NCBI RefSeq assembly: GCF_001423245.1
Contig: NZ_LMOH01000023.1
Span: 125,645-189,644 of the forward strand
Source: Aureimonas sp. Leaf324
GTDB taxonomy: Bacteria > Pseudomonadota > Alphaproteobacteria > Rhizobiales > Rhizobiaceae
Length of the DNA: 64,000 nt
Direction: 5' to 3'
In this document: piece by piece, positions 43,025-51,097 of the stretch
How positions within the stretch are numbered: the first letter of the stretch is position 1
Layout of the letters: every line of letters starts with the position of its first letter
Made by a program: the position numbers and the translations under genes
Notes under the pieces: model-generated
Told to the model about the DNA's origin: nothing
Databases searched by the model: none
The model's input: only the letters and a program-made list of their open reading frames with translations

Positions 43025-44812
43025 TCAGTCCAGCGGCGCGTCGCGGCCGGACGGCCAATCGCTGCCCGAGCCGGGGCGGAAGGCGCTCTGGATGCGGATA
43101 CCGCGATACACGGTCGCCCCGCTCTTCGTGCGCACGAACTGGCGCATGCGCCCGTCCGGGCTCTTCCACGCCATCTTCGACTTGTCGGGCAGTCGTCGGT
43201 TGAAGGTCGAGGCCCCGAAGGGCGTCAGCCCCTCCCGACGGCAGAAGAGCACGTAGCCCTCGTAAAGCTCGCCCGGCGTCACCTGGTCGCTCTCGTCGCC
43301 CGAGACCTCGCAGCCGCCGCGGATATAGGCGCTGATGGGGTCGCTCTCTTCCCGGTGCTCCTGCACCGCCGCCAGCACCGCCGCTGGCGGATGCAGCCCG
43401 CCCAACGTCAGGAACTCAAGCGCGCCCGCCAGCATCCACGCGAAGATCCCGTCGCGCTCGGCGAGGAGCTTGGCCGGCAGGTCCTTGTCGCGTTCCTCGC
43501 GCGGGATCTGCACCGGCCATTCGATCAGGTGGACGCGCCGCCAGATGCCGTCGTCGTCGCCGCGGATGATCGGCTTGTGGTTGCCGGTGATGACGAACTT
43601 CGCCTTGATCTGGATCTCGACGAAGTCTTGGTGCAGCTTGCGCACCGCGATCTTGTCGTCGCCGGTCAGGAGCTTGATCAGCCCTTCCTTCAGCCGCGCG
43701 CTCTCGTCGCCCTCCGAGGCGAAACACGCATAGGCGCCGTTCAGCCGGGCAAGGTCGGGCGTCGCGTCCGCCCCGCCCCGCCGCGCGTCGCCGGTGAAGC
43801 TTTCGATGCCGAGCGTGACCGAATAGTCCGACATCATCCGCCCGATGACGTCAGTCATGGTCGACTTGCCGTTCGCGCCGATCCCGTAGAAGAAGAAGAT
43901 CACCTGCTCGCCGGTGAGCCCGGTCAGCATGTATCCAAACACGCGCCGCAGGTAATCGCGCATGTCGAGGTCGGGCTGCATCCGGTGGATGAACTCGATG
44001 AAGTTCGGCGCCGCCTTGTGAGCGATGCGCAGGAGCGCCTCGGCGTCCATCAGCCGATCCGAAGGGATCGCGATGTCCGGTCGAGCGGGCCCTTCCTGCG
44101 AGGGTGCGGGAGCCGCCAGCACGTCCGCCTCAAACAGCTTCGAGATCAGGTCCTCGCGCCGGTGCGGGTCGAGCCGCGCGTGCCAGCGGAATCGCGGATC
44201 GTCCGGATCGCTCTCCTGGTCCTCGAACTTGGCGAAGCGAACCGTCCCGTTCCGGCAGTTCAGCGCCAGCGGGTCGGTGTTCATCTCGTCGATCGTGCAG
44301 GAGAGGTAGGGCGCGGCCTCCTTCAGCATGTTGTCGAGCTTGCCGCTGTTCTGGCTCGATCGGCAGTAGCTCGCCCGGCGCGATCGCGCCTCGTCGATCC
44401 CCTTGCCGATGTCGTCGCGCCGCTGGACCGCCTCCTTCAGAAGCTTCCACTGCCGATGCACCTCGGCGGCCTCATCCTTCTTCGGCGGCCCGATCCGGTC
44501 CATCTCGGCCTCGGCGTCGTTCCCGGCCTCGACGAGCAGCAGCTGCGCGTCATCGGCGACGATCTCGGCGCACTCGAAGCGGATCGCCTCGGCCGTGCGG
44601 TGCGCCAGCGGGCGCACATGTTTGCCGCCCATTTCCCGGCCCTCGTCCTCGCGCCAGCGCAAGCTGTCGAAGACGTGAAAGCCGATATGCGTCACGAAGC
44701 GCACGTCGTCGCCGTAGCGGTGGCAGAAGCGGTTGCCGTTGCCGATATCGGTCTCGTCCTCGCCGGCGCACAGCGCGAGCAGCGAGACGCCCTCCTGAAG
44801 CCTGTCTGTCAT
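43025..44812 (-). CDS. Phage/plasmid primase-helicase (P4 D5-like)
   Basis: 595 residues. A D5_N-type middle region is followed by a superfamily 3 helicase with Walker A FFFYGIGANGKSTM, then FASEGDESARLKEGLIKLLTGDD and VITGNHKPIIRGDDDGIWRR (sensor and Arg-finger region). The ~200 N-terminal residues replace the usual primase domain, and a separate primase is encoded nearby. It likely unwinds phage DNA at the adjacent repeats. Start ATG at 44812 with GGGA upstream; ATG at 44824 is an alternative. Confidence 0.9.
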   Translation of the reverse strand: MTDRLQEGVSLLALCAGEDETDIGNGNRFCHRYGDDVRFVTHIGFHVFDSLRWREDEGREMGGKHVRPLAHRTAEAIRFECAEIVADDAQLLLVEAGNDAEAEMDRIGPPKKDEAAEVHRQWKLLKEAVQRRDDIGKGIDEARSRRASYCRSSQNSGKLDNMLKEAAPYLSCTIDEMNTDPLALNCRNGTVRFAKFEDQESDPDDPRFRWHARLDPHRREDLISKLFEADVLAAPAPSQEGPARPDIAIPSDRLMDAEALLRIAHKAAPNFIEFIHRMQPDLDMRDYLRRVFGYMLTGLTGEQVIFFFYGIGANGKSTMTDVIGRMMSDYSVTLGIESFTGDARRGGADATPDLARLNGAYACFASEGDESARLKEGLIKLLTGDDKIAVRKLHQDFVEIQIKAKFVITGNHKPIIRGDDDGIWRRVHLIEWPVQIPREERDKDLPAKLLAERDGIFAWMLAGALEFLTLGGLHPPAAVLAAVQEHREESDPISAYIRGGCEVSGDESDQVTPGELYEGYVLFCRREGLTPFGASTFNRRLPDKSKMAWKSPDGRMRQFVRTKSGATVYRGIRIQSAFRPGSGSDWPSGRDAPLD

Positions 44813-44867
44813 GCGGATTCCCATGCGTGCGAAGGCAGGCGCGAGGCGCCCATAGGATCGGTCGCGC

Positions 44868-46214
44868 CTACTCGGCAGCGTCCAGAGGATGGAAGAGGGG
44901 GCCGAGCTCGGGCTCGGATTTGATCGCCGCGATTGCGGCTCGACGGGCGTCTCGGCTACGCGGAGCCAATTCCATGCGACGGGCGATATCCGCCTGATAC
45001 TCGGCCTCACGCTCGATCAGCACGGCCGAGCAGCCCTCGCGCCAGGCCGCCTCGCCGGTCGTGCCAGTGCCGGCGAACAGGTCGAGGACCGTTCCGCCCT
45101 TCGGCGTGATGAGGCGCACGAGCCACTGCATCAGATCGACCGGCTTCACGGTCGGATGCTTCGACCCGATGCGGTCGTCGGCATCCGCCTTGGCCGTGTA
45201 GAAAAAACGAGCTGCAGATCCGGCATCACCACGGGGGAGACGAGGCGCATGCTCTCCACCGAGCCGCTGCAGGATATAGCGGTCCCCGGTAGAAGGCTCA
45301 GTGCCGGTCACAGCTCCCGATTGCCCTGGGGCCGACGGAAACGCTGCGAGCACTTCCGGCGAGCCATCGTGTATCAGATTTGCAGGGAAGCGGCCTCTGC
45401 CGTCATCAAGGATCCGCCCTTGCTCGCCTAGCGGCGAATAAGCGCCGTTCTGTCCGCCGGCTCCCCTGGTCGTATCAGGCTTTGCGCCCGCAACTCGGCA
45501 TCCGTCGATATTCAGCGCGCCCACGCCGTGCGCCAGCACGTTCTCGGCGATCGTTCCGTCGAGCGGCTTGCGAGCGAGACAGATCGGCTCCCATGCGGGC
45601 TTGAGAGCAGAACCCCAGCCCTGCCATTGACGAGCAGTGTCAGTCGCGGGCTGGGTAACGCTTTGCTCGCTACCCATGCGATAGTTTCGGCCCATGCTCT
45701 GAGCTTCATCGTTTCGCCCAGCCGCGGCACGGACAATCGTGCCCAGAACCTCGCGCTCGACCCCGGCAGCCTTATCAATCGCCTTCGACACATCATGCGA
45801 TTTCGGGAAGCCGCTGCCGTACGTCCACGCCAGTTGGTCGCGGATCTCGAACCCGGCGTCCTCGATCGCCACCGCCATGCGGTGATAGGTCCGCGTTCCC
45901 GAGAACGCCGCGAGATGACCACCCGGCTTCAACACCCGCAGCACCTCGGCCCACAGCTCTTCGCGGAAGGCGATATCCCCGCCGTCCCATGTCTTGCCCA
46001 TGAAGCCGCGTGACGACCGCGCGAACGCGCCCGTCTGCTTCGTCTTGGCCGGGGCAGCGCTTTTGCCGCCGAAGCGCTTCACGATCGACGTCAGATGATA
46101 CGGCGGGTCGGTCACCACGCTGTCGATCGAGGCGTCCGGAAGCGTTTTCAGGATGTCGAGGCAATCGCCGCCATGCAGCGTCACCCGCCCGTCGAGAAAC
46201 GTCGTAGCCGTCAT
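44868..46214 (-). CDS. DNA methyltransferase, beta class (N6-adenine or N4-cytosine)
   Basis: 448 residues. The catalytic VVTDPPYHL (motif IV) is near residue 33 and the SAM-binding GGTVLDLFAGTGTTGEAA (motif I) near the C-terminus, so motif order is that of beta-class enzymes. Between them is a ~230-residue target-recognition region. No restriction gene is next to it; it may protect phage DNA from host restriction. It overlaps the primase gene by 4 bp and ends 56 bp before the helicase start. Confidence 0.93.
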   Translation of the reverse strand: MTATTFLDGRVTLHGGDCLDILKTLPDASIDSVVTDPPYHLTSIVKRFGGKSAAPAKTKQTGAFARSSRGFMGKTWDGGDIAFREELWAEVLRVLKPGGHLAAFSGTRTYHRMAVAIEDAGFEIRDQLAWTYGSGFPKSHDVSKAIDKAAGVEREVLGTIVRAAAGRNDEAQSMGRNYRMGSEQSVTQPATDTARQWQGWGSALKPAWEPICLARKPLDGTIAENVLAHGVGALNIDGCRVAGAKPDTTRGAGGQNGAYSPLGEQGRILDDGRGRFPANLIHDGSPEVLAAFPSAPGQSGAVTGTEPSTGDRYILQRLGGEHAPRLPRGDAGSAARFFYTAKADADDRIGSKHPTVKPVDLMQWLVRLITPKGGTVLDLFAGTGTTGEAAWREGCSAVLIEREAEYQADIARRMELAPRSRDARRAAIAAIKSEPELGPLFHPLDAAE

Positions 46215-47470
46215 GCCGCCTCGCTCTCGCGCGCCAGCGCCGCGCCCACGTCTGCCCAATCCCCGCCCGGCGGCGCAAACAGCGCCCGCACCGTGCGCCC
46301 CTCGCGTGCATGCCGTGCGCACCCGCGCTTCAGCGCCGCGCGCGTCATCACCACCTCGGAATCCCCATCGCCGAGCAGGACGAGCTCGCCGATCCGTTCC
46401 GGCACCGGGATCGCAGCCGAACCCATGTCCGGCTCGAACCCCGGCACGTAGACCGCCCGCGTCTGCCCGGCGGCCGTCACCTTCGTCAGATCAGGGTGCT
46501 TGATCCGGCAACCCTGCACCGCCTTGCCGGCGAGGTTCCCGAGATCGCCCGCGGCCGCATAGAACGTGTCCGCCCGAAACCCGTCGAAGCACGCGAAGCC
46601 GAGAACCGTCTCGATCCCCTCGCCCACCACCATGCGCTTGGCTTGGCTGAGGCGTCCAAGGACCGGGATCAGCCCGCCCATCTTCGACCCCCGCATCTTC
46701 TTCGAGGGCAGCGTCTCGCCGTCGACGGGCGAGCGGAGCGCAGGCCTGAACTTCGGCGCGGCCTCGAGGTCGATCCACGTCTGGTGAATGCCGATCGGCT
46801 CCCAGCGCTCGCCTGCCAAGCGGCAGAACAGCCCGAGCATCGCGGGGCCATGATGGATCGCTACCTTCTGCTCGCGCGCATCCACGGCGAAGAAGCCAAG
46901 GCGCGGATGCGTCCGTAGATACGAGCCGTCGAGGCGCGACACGTCGAGCCCGCGCGCGGCGAGATACGCCTTCGCCGACGGTCCGTCGCAGTCGTAGAAG
47001 TCGCCCTCGCGCCAGATCGTGCGGCAGCGGTCCCATTCCCGTTCGCGATAGTGGTTCTGCTCGGCCTCGCGCTCCGCGTCCTCGCGCGCGGCACGCTCCC
47101 GCTGCTCGGCGATCCGTCGCTCGGCCTCTTCGCGCCGGCGCAGCCGCTCGGCATCGTCGCCGCCATCGCGGCTTGGCCGATCCCGTCCGGTCAGCAGCTC
47201 GCAGGCGTCGAGGAAGTCGTCGCCGGTCAGGTGGCGCACCAGCTTGATCGCGTCGCCGCCTTCGGCGCCCCGGCAGTTGAAGACGTTCTTCGTCGAATTC
47301 AGCGAGAACCGATCCTTGCCGCCGCAGGACGGGCACGGCCCCACGTACTCGGCGCCCGACCCACGCAGCGTGCGCAGCGAATACCCGCACCGCTCGAATG
47401 CCTGGAGGACGGAGACAGCCCGCGCCTCGTCGACGAAGGCATCCATTTCGGGCGAGCGAGCGCCCGTCAT
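46211..47470 (-). CDS. DNA primase with CHC2-type zinc finger and Toprim domain
   Basis: 419 residues. An N-terminal zinc finger (CPSCGGKDRFSL, then FNCRG) is followed by a Glu/Arg-rich linker coiled coil and a Toprim domain with VVGEGIETVLGF (Glu) and ELVLLGDGDSE (DxD). This is the T7/P4-like primase arrangement without helicase. It makes primers for the D5-type helicase encoded two genes on. ATGA overlap with the methyltransferase. Confidence 0.9.
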   Translation of the reverse strand: MTGARSPEMDAFVDEARAVSVLQAFERCGYSLRTLRGSGAEYVGPCPSCGGKDRFSLNSTKNVFNCRGAEGGDAIKLVRHLTGDDFLDACELLTGRDRPSRDGGDDAERLRRREEAERRIAEQRERAAREDAEREAEQNHYREREWDRCRTIWREGDFYDCDGPSAKAYLAARGLDVSRLDGSYLRTHPRLGFFAVDAREQKVAIHHGPAMLGLFCRLAGERWEPIGIHQTWIDLEAAPKFRPALRSPVDGETLPSKKMRGSKMGGLIPVLGRLSQAKRMVVGEGIETVLGFACFDGFRADTFYAAAGDLGNLAGKAVQGCRIKHPDLTKVTAAGQTRAVYVPGFEPDMGSAAIPVPERIGELVLLGDGDSEVVMTRAALKRGCARHAREGRTVRALFAPPGGDWADVGAALARESEAA

Positions 47471-47943
47471 GCTGACGCCTCGACCTTCGACCGGATCGCC
47501 TGCGCCATGCGCTCGACGTCGGCCAGTTCAGCGAGGATCGCCTGACGATCCTTCCGGCACACCGCACCATCGTCGAGCGCTGCGAACATCGCGTCCTGCA
47601 GATCGGCGAACTCGCGGGCGAGGTTGCGAATGTCGGTATGCCCGAAGACGCCTGCGGAGGCCGGACGGTCGATCGCCCGGAGCTCGTAGCCCTGCGCCGC
47701 GGCGAGCGCGCGAGCGTGCAGCGGCTCGCCCGCCACGAAGTCGAGATCGAGCGCCACATCCAGCGCGACGAAGCGCTCGTCGTGGTCCTCGTGCGGCGAC
47801 GAGGCGAACGACAGCGCCGCCTCACCCACCCGCACCAGCTTCTCGCGCACCAGGGCGGCCGCACCACCCGCAGCCGTCAGCGATAGCCGTGTGGCGAGCT
47901 TCAGGCTGTTGCGCATGGTTTCAGAGGACGGACGCCGGCTCAC
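47467..47943 (-). CDS. Hypothetical early phage protein
   Basis: 158 residues, helical with a basic N-terminal part (MRNSLKLATRLSLTAAGG) and an acidic middle. Not recognised. GTGA overlap with the Cro-like gene stop (GTG 47943) and 4-bp overlap with the primase gene suggest translational coupling in the early left operon. ATG at 47916 is an alternative start. May regulate or support replication. Confidence 0.65.
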   Translation of the reverse strand: MSRRPSSETMRNSLKLATRLSLTAAGGAAALVREKLVRVGEAALSFASSPHEDHDERFVALDVALDLDFVAGEPLHARALAAAQGYELRAIDRPASAGVFGHTDIRNLAREFADLQDAMFAALDDGAVCRKDRQAILAELADVERMAQAIRSKVEASA

Positions 47944-48257
47944 GAGGCGGCGCTCGCGAGTGAAGCGGTGACGGCGGTGTTTACATGACAGGACGTCGCG
48001 CCAAGCCCATTATCCGACGGATGAGAGGGGAAAGGATGGGCAATGTGCGATGGCCAAGCAGTTCCATCCGGCCAGTTGGCATGAAACCAAAACAGCGCAG
48101 ACTCGAATCGAGCCGTTGTGATGTCCGCGCGACCCTCAGCGATCTGGCCGATGATGGAACCGCGATTGAACACAAGTGCGGAAACGGTGCCCCTTCCTCG
48201 CCCGGTGGCTTGGCAGTAGGCGTCAGCGAGGGCGACGATTTGCTCACGAAGGGTCAT
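47940..48257 (-). CDS. Cro-like/early DNA-binding protein
   Basis: 105 residues. The first ~65 residues (LREQIVALADAYCQATGRGR, then TVSALVFNRGSIIGQIAEG, then TTARFESALFWFHANWPDG) look like a five-helix DNA-binding domain of the XRE kind common in Hyphomicrobiales prophages opposite the repressor. The C-terminal tail is low-complexity. The predicted leftward promoter (-10 at 48266-48271) puts the RNA start at about 48259, which fixes the ATG at 48257 as start and makes the message almost leaderless. Confidence 0.75.
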   Translation of the reverse strand: MTLREQIVALADAYCQATGRGRGTVSALVFNRGSIIGQIAEGRADITTARFESALFWFHANWPDGTAWPSHIAHPFPSHPSDNGLGATSCHVNTAVTASLASAAS

Positions 48258-48265
48258 GAGGTCGG

Positions 48266-48294
48266 ACGATACGGACAAATGTCCTCATTGGCAA
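48266..48294 (-). promoter_or_regulatory. Leftward early promoter with operator in its spacer
   Basis: Reverse strand: TTGCCA, 17 bp, TATCGT. The spacer contains GAGGACATTTGTCCG, a repressor-like palindrome (forward 48271-48286). Transcription would run into the Cro-like gene and the whole replication and late region. Same architecture as the rightward promoter at 49053. Confidence 0.8.
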
Positions 48295-48309
48295 CGGACA
48301 ATTTGCCGG
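48271..48309. promoter_or_regulatory. Two repressor-type operators
   Basis: ACGGACAAATGTCCTC (48271-48286) and ACGGACAATTTGCCGG (48294-48309), 16 bp each, share CGGAC...CC with the two sites at 49030 and 49058. The pattern NCGGACNNTTNTCCGN is proposed from these four. Confidence 0.75.
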
Positions 48310-48313
48310 AGGC

Positions 48314-48338
48314 GTCCGAATCACGTTCGGACTATATT
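48314..48338 (+). promoter_or_regulatory. Inverted repeat and -10 element of the repressor promoter
   Basis: GTCCGAA-TCACG-TTCGGAC is a perfect 19-bp inverted repeat (48314-48332), directly followed by TATATT (48333-48338). The start codon of the repressor is 7 bases downstream, so the message is probably leaderless. The -35 position is poor, as in activated maintenance promoters. Confidence 0.65.
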
Positions 48339-48344
48339 CCAAGC

Positions 48345-49022
48345 ATGTCCGAGACCATCCAAGACCGCATACGCGCGCGCCTGACAGCGCTAAATCTGTC
48401 CGCGCGAGAGGCCTCTCTTCGTAGTGGAAAAGGCCCGGATCTCGTCAGAAAGATCTTAGACCGGCCGAAGGCCAACCCGAGGGGCGACTCCCTTCGCGGC
48501 CTTGCTGACGCTTTGCAGGTTTCCGAGCAATGGCTTTTGACTGGCCATGAGGAAATAAGGCACGGACAGCTGGCTCAGCTTACAAGCGTTAAGCCCGAGA
48601 TTTGGCGGGACATTTCTAATAACGATGTGCCCTTACTTGGTACGGCGGCAGGCTCGAATGAAGGGTCCATGAGTATGGGCCTTGGTGTTATTGATTTCGT
48701 TTACAGACCGCCGGGCATCAAGAACGCTTCAGACGCCTTTGCAATTTATGTCACTGGTGACTCAATGTCGCCAGAACACAAACACGGCGACTTGCGCTTT
48801 GCGCATCCTCACCGCCCGATACGTCCCGGCGACACCGTTTTGGTTGAGATTAAAACCGATTCTACGTCGTGGGAGGAAAGCTACATTGGCCATTTCATTC
48901 GCCGGAACGCGACCGAAGTGGTCATCGGAAAGCTAAATCCTCCATCGGAGTTGAAGCTTCCAGCCGTCTCCGTTCAAAGGCTGCACAAGGTCCTGACAAC
49001 GAACGAACTCTTTGGCCTTTGA
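48345..49022 (+). CDS. CI-type repressor, HTH plus S24 peptidase-like domain
   Basis: 225 residues. An N-terminal helix-turn-helix (~1-65, ARLTALNLSAREASLRSGKG and LRGLADALQVSEQWLL) is followed by an S24/LexA-like domain with the nucleophile in VTGDSMSPEHKHGDL (Ser140) and a possible Ala-Gly cleavage site at AAG 101-103. The place of the catalytic Lys reads IGHFIRRNATE, so Arg may replace Lys and self-cleavage is uncertain. It lies between two promoters carrying its likely operators. No ribosome site; probably leaderless. Local GC is below average. Confidence 0.9.
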   Translation: MSETIQDRIRARLTALNLSAREASLRSGKGPDLVRKILDRPKANPRGDSLRGLADALQVSEQWLLTGHEEIRHGQLAQLTSVKPEIWRDISNNDVPLLGTAAGSNEGSMSMGLGVIDFVYRPPGIKNASDAFAIYVTGDSMSPEHKHGDLRFAHPHRPIRPGDTVLVEIKTDSTSWEESYIGHFIRRNATEVVIGKLNPPSELKLPAVSVQRLHKVLTTNELFGL

Positions 49023-49029
49023 GGCCAAT

Positions 49030-49045
49030 GCGGACAATTTTCCGA
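49030..49045 (+). promoter_or_regulatory. Repressor-type operator
   Basis: GCGGACAATTTTCCGA, 8 bp after the repressor stop and 7 bp before the -35 of the rightward promoter. Matches the other three operator copies. Confidence 0.72.
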
Positions 49046-49052
49046 TAAGGAA

Positions 49053-49081
49053 TTGACGCGGACTTTTGTCCGCATTACGCT
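49053..49081 (+). promoter_or_regulatory. Rightward early promoter with operator in its spacer
   Basis: TTGACG (49053-49058), 17-bp spacer, TACGCT (49076-49081). The perfect palindrome GCGGAC-TTTT-GTCCGC lies at 49058-49073, between -35 and -10, so repressor binding would exclude RNA polymerase. It drives the rightward operon ending with the integrase. Confidence 0.85.
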
Positions 49082-49111
49082 GGCTCCATCCTCTTCGGAT
49101 CGGAGCCCTTC

Positions 49112-49426
49112 ATGCCTCCTACCCTTCCCCAACCCACCCGCCTGCCGACCTCCTCCCTAGGCAGGCGCGGCCCCGACGCGCGTCCCGTTTCACTCGTGCT
49201 GGCGTCGACGGGACGCGCGTCGGAACCCCGTGACGAGGCGGTCGCGAGCGTCGAGGACATCCTCCGCCGCGAACCCGACTTCGCCGCACCGGGCGAAATG
49301 GAACGCCGTCAGCACGACGAGGCGTGGCCCTCCGGCCGATCCGTCGCCGTTACGACCGGCCTCGTCGTCCTCCTGATCGCGCTGGTCGCGACCGCGACCG
49401 TCCAGATCATGCGGGTGCTCGCATGA
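49112..49426 (+). CDS. Small membrane protein, first gene of rightward operon
   Basis: 104 residues: a ~75-residue Arg/Pro-rich cytoplasmic part and one C-terminal helix (SVAVTTGLVVLLIALVATAT). C-tail-anchored small proteins at the start of early operons can be lysogeny or host-takeover proteins; no family is seen. The ATG lies ~24 bases after the predicted RNA start. ATGA overlap with the next gene. Confidence 0.6.
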   Translation: MPPTLPQPTRLPTSSLGRRGPDARPVSLVLASTGRASEPRDEAVASVEDILRREPDFAAPGEMERRQHDEAWPSGRSVAVTTGLVVLLIALVATATVQIMRVLA

Positions 49427-49563
49427 TCCGCGACATCATCCGCGAACTCTTCGCCCTCGCGGCGCTCGCCACCTTCGTGGTCGGCATCGGGTCCGTCGGC
49501 CTGCTCGTCGTCGAGCACAACGACCCCGGCACGGCCCACACGGTGACCTTGGCGGCGCGCTGA
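49423..49563 (+). CDS. Very small membrane protein
   Basis: 46 residues with one transmembrane helix (ELFALAALATFVVGIGSVGLLV shown as residues 8-29 in description). ATGA overlap with the upstream gene and TGATG with the downstream gene imply translational coupling. Could be a holin-antagonist-like or takeover peptide; nothing in the sequence decides. Confidence 0.55.
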   Translation: MIRDIIRELFALAALATFVVGIGSVGLLVVEHNDPGTAHTVTLAAR

Positions 49564-50042
49564 TGCCCGCGTTCCGCGTCTACTTCGACGACCCCGCGGC
49601 CTCGACGCATCTCGTCCAGGCCCCGAACCCCGAGGCGGCACGCGCCGAAGCGCGGAGCCGCTTCTCCCTCCCCATCCGCAAGATCAAGCTCGACCGGGGA
49701 ACCGTCGAGCCAACCCACCGCGCCCCGCGCCTGACGCGCCGCGAGTTGAAGGAAGCCGCCATGCCCTCCCTTGGAAGCCAGATCATCCAGCGCGCCGCCG
49801 CCTTTGCCGCCGAGCAGACGACGCCGATCGCGACGCGCGTCCGCCTCTCGCAGCCCGGCCCGGTCACCACGCCCGGCGCGGTGGCTCGCAAGATGGCCGA
49901 CGACATGCTCGACATCGCGGCCGTGAAGGGAGGTGTGGAGGATGACGACCTCCTCCTGCGCGGCTGGACGCTCGACGCCCTGCGCCATCACAAGCAGGCC
50001 GCCCGCGAACTGGCCTACGCATCCGTCGAGCGGGCCGACTGA
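49563..50042 (+). CDS. Hypothetical phage protein
   Basis: 159 residues. Starts with a short alpha/beta part (MPAFRVYFDDPAASTHLVQA then PNPEAARAEARSRF) resembling the fold of small phage early proteins, followed by a helical stretch and AAVKGGVEDDDLLLRGWTLD. No family. TGATG coupling to both neighbours in the rightward operon. Confidence 0.65.
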   Translation: MPAFRVYFDDPAASTHLVQAPNPEAARAEARSRFSLPIRKIKLDRGTVEPTHRAPRLTRRELKEAAMPSLGSQIIQRAAAFAAEQTTPIATRVRLSQPGPVTTPGAVARKMADDMLDIAAVKGGVEDDDLLLRGWTLDALRHHKQAARELAYASVERAD

Positions 50043-50410
50043 TGCTGTCGCCGAAGGATCACCTCCCGGTGCCGGGAGACATTGGCGAGATCGCCTTCAA
50101 TCTGGCGGACAACTTCGTCCGGCAGAACGGGCTCGACCTGAAGATGTCGCAGGTGCTTGCCGACCGCATCGCCCAGGCGCTGGTGCAGGAGCGCGAGGGC
50201 TGCGCCTTCGCGGCCGAATGCCATAGCGGCTTTGGCGACGAGCACACGATCGATGCGTGCGCCGCCATCATCCGGTCGCGCGGGTCGCCCGGCATGGCGT
50301 CGGACAGCATCCACGTGTCGCACGGCCGCTACCTCGAACTCCTGGTCTGCGAGGAGATGGCTGCGAAGCTGCCGCCCGAGCCGCCGAGCGCCGAAGCGGA
50401 GAAGTTCTGA
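50042..50410 (+). CDS. Hypothetical phage protein
   Basis: 122 residues. The N-terminal half is helical (IGEIAFNLADNFVRQNGLDL) and the middle has CAFAAECHSGFGDEHTIDAC, with three Cys and two His that could bind metal. No family recognised. Coupled by TGATG junctions on both sides, so co-translated with the HD hydrolase gene downstream. Confidence 0.65.
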   Translation: MLSPKDHLPVPGDIGEIAFNLADNFVRQNGLDLKMSQVLADRIAQALVQEREGCAFAAECHSGFGDEHTIDACAAIIRSRGSPGMASDSIHVSHGRYLELLVCEEMAAKLPPEPPSAEAEKF

Positions 50411-51075
50411 TGTCGGCTTGGCTCCAGACCATCACCGGTCGCGCCTTCGTCTTTGCAGAGCCCGTCGTCACGACGGAGCACCTGAAGACGGAGGTCGCGC
50501 CGATCCTCGCCAGCCTGCCACGCTTCGGCGGGCACACCTACGCCCGTTATTCGGTGGCGCAGCACTCGGCCCTCTGCGCGACGGCAGCGCTGGACCTCTA
50601 CGACGACATGGAATTGGCGGCCTTCTGCCTGCTCCACGATGCACACGAGACGTGGACGGGCGACATCGTCAGCCCGATGCAGGCGGCGCTGGTCGAGGAA
50701 CTGGCGCTCGGCACGCAGGTCGATCCGACGGCGGTTCAGATGGTCGCCCAGGCGCGCGCCGCGCACCTGAAACTCTGCTTCAAGTCCATTCAGAAGCGTA
50801 TCGACGCGGCGGTCTTCGCCGCCGCTGGCCTCGACCCGTCACGCTACGGCGCGCACGCCGAGCGCATCAAGGACATCGACGTCCGCGCCCTGCGCACCGA
50901 GCGAGACGAACTGAAGGCCCGCCCGCCTCAGCCGTGGGATGCGCCGATCGAGACCGTCCTGCCGCTGCCCCTGCCCGGCGGCACGCTGCGGCAGATGAGC
51001 GAGGCCGACGCGCGTCGTCTCTTCCTCGACCTTCTCCACGCCCTCTGCCCCGCCCTGCAACTCGAAGCCGCCTGA
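50410..51075 (+). CDS. HD-domain phosphohydrolase (YfbR-like)
   Basis: 221 residues. YARYSVAQHSALCATAA holds the first metal His, CLLHDAHETWTGDI the HD pair plus the glutamate region, and the later Asp lies in a helix around 160. This is the HD-hydrolase type that includes 5'-deoxynucleotidases, so nucleotide-pool control during phage growth is likely. Located before the sliding clamp gene in the early right operon. Confidence 0.82.
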   Translation: MSAWLQTITGRAFVFAEPVVTTEHLKTEVAPILASLPRFGGHTYARYSVAQHSALCATAALDLYDDMELAAFCLLHDAHETWTGDIVSPMQAALVEELALGTQVDPTAVQMVAQARAAHLKLCFKSIQKRIDAAVFAAAGLDPSRYGAHAERIKDIDVRALRTERDELKARPPQPWDAPIETVLPLPLPGGTLRQMSEADARRLFLDLLHALCPALQLEAA

Positions 51076-51097
51076 AGGCCGATCAAGGACACCAACG

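Noticed and set aside
43019-44923. Forward open frame of 634 codons
   Set aside because: Antisense shadow of the D5-type helicase gene.
47985-48344. N-terminal extension of the repressor frame
   Set aside because: It would run through the operators, the leftward promoter and the Cro-like gene; the helix-turn-helix domain begins at 48345.
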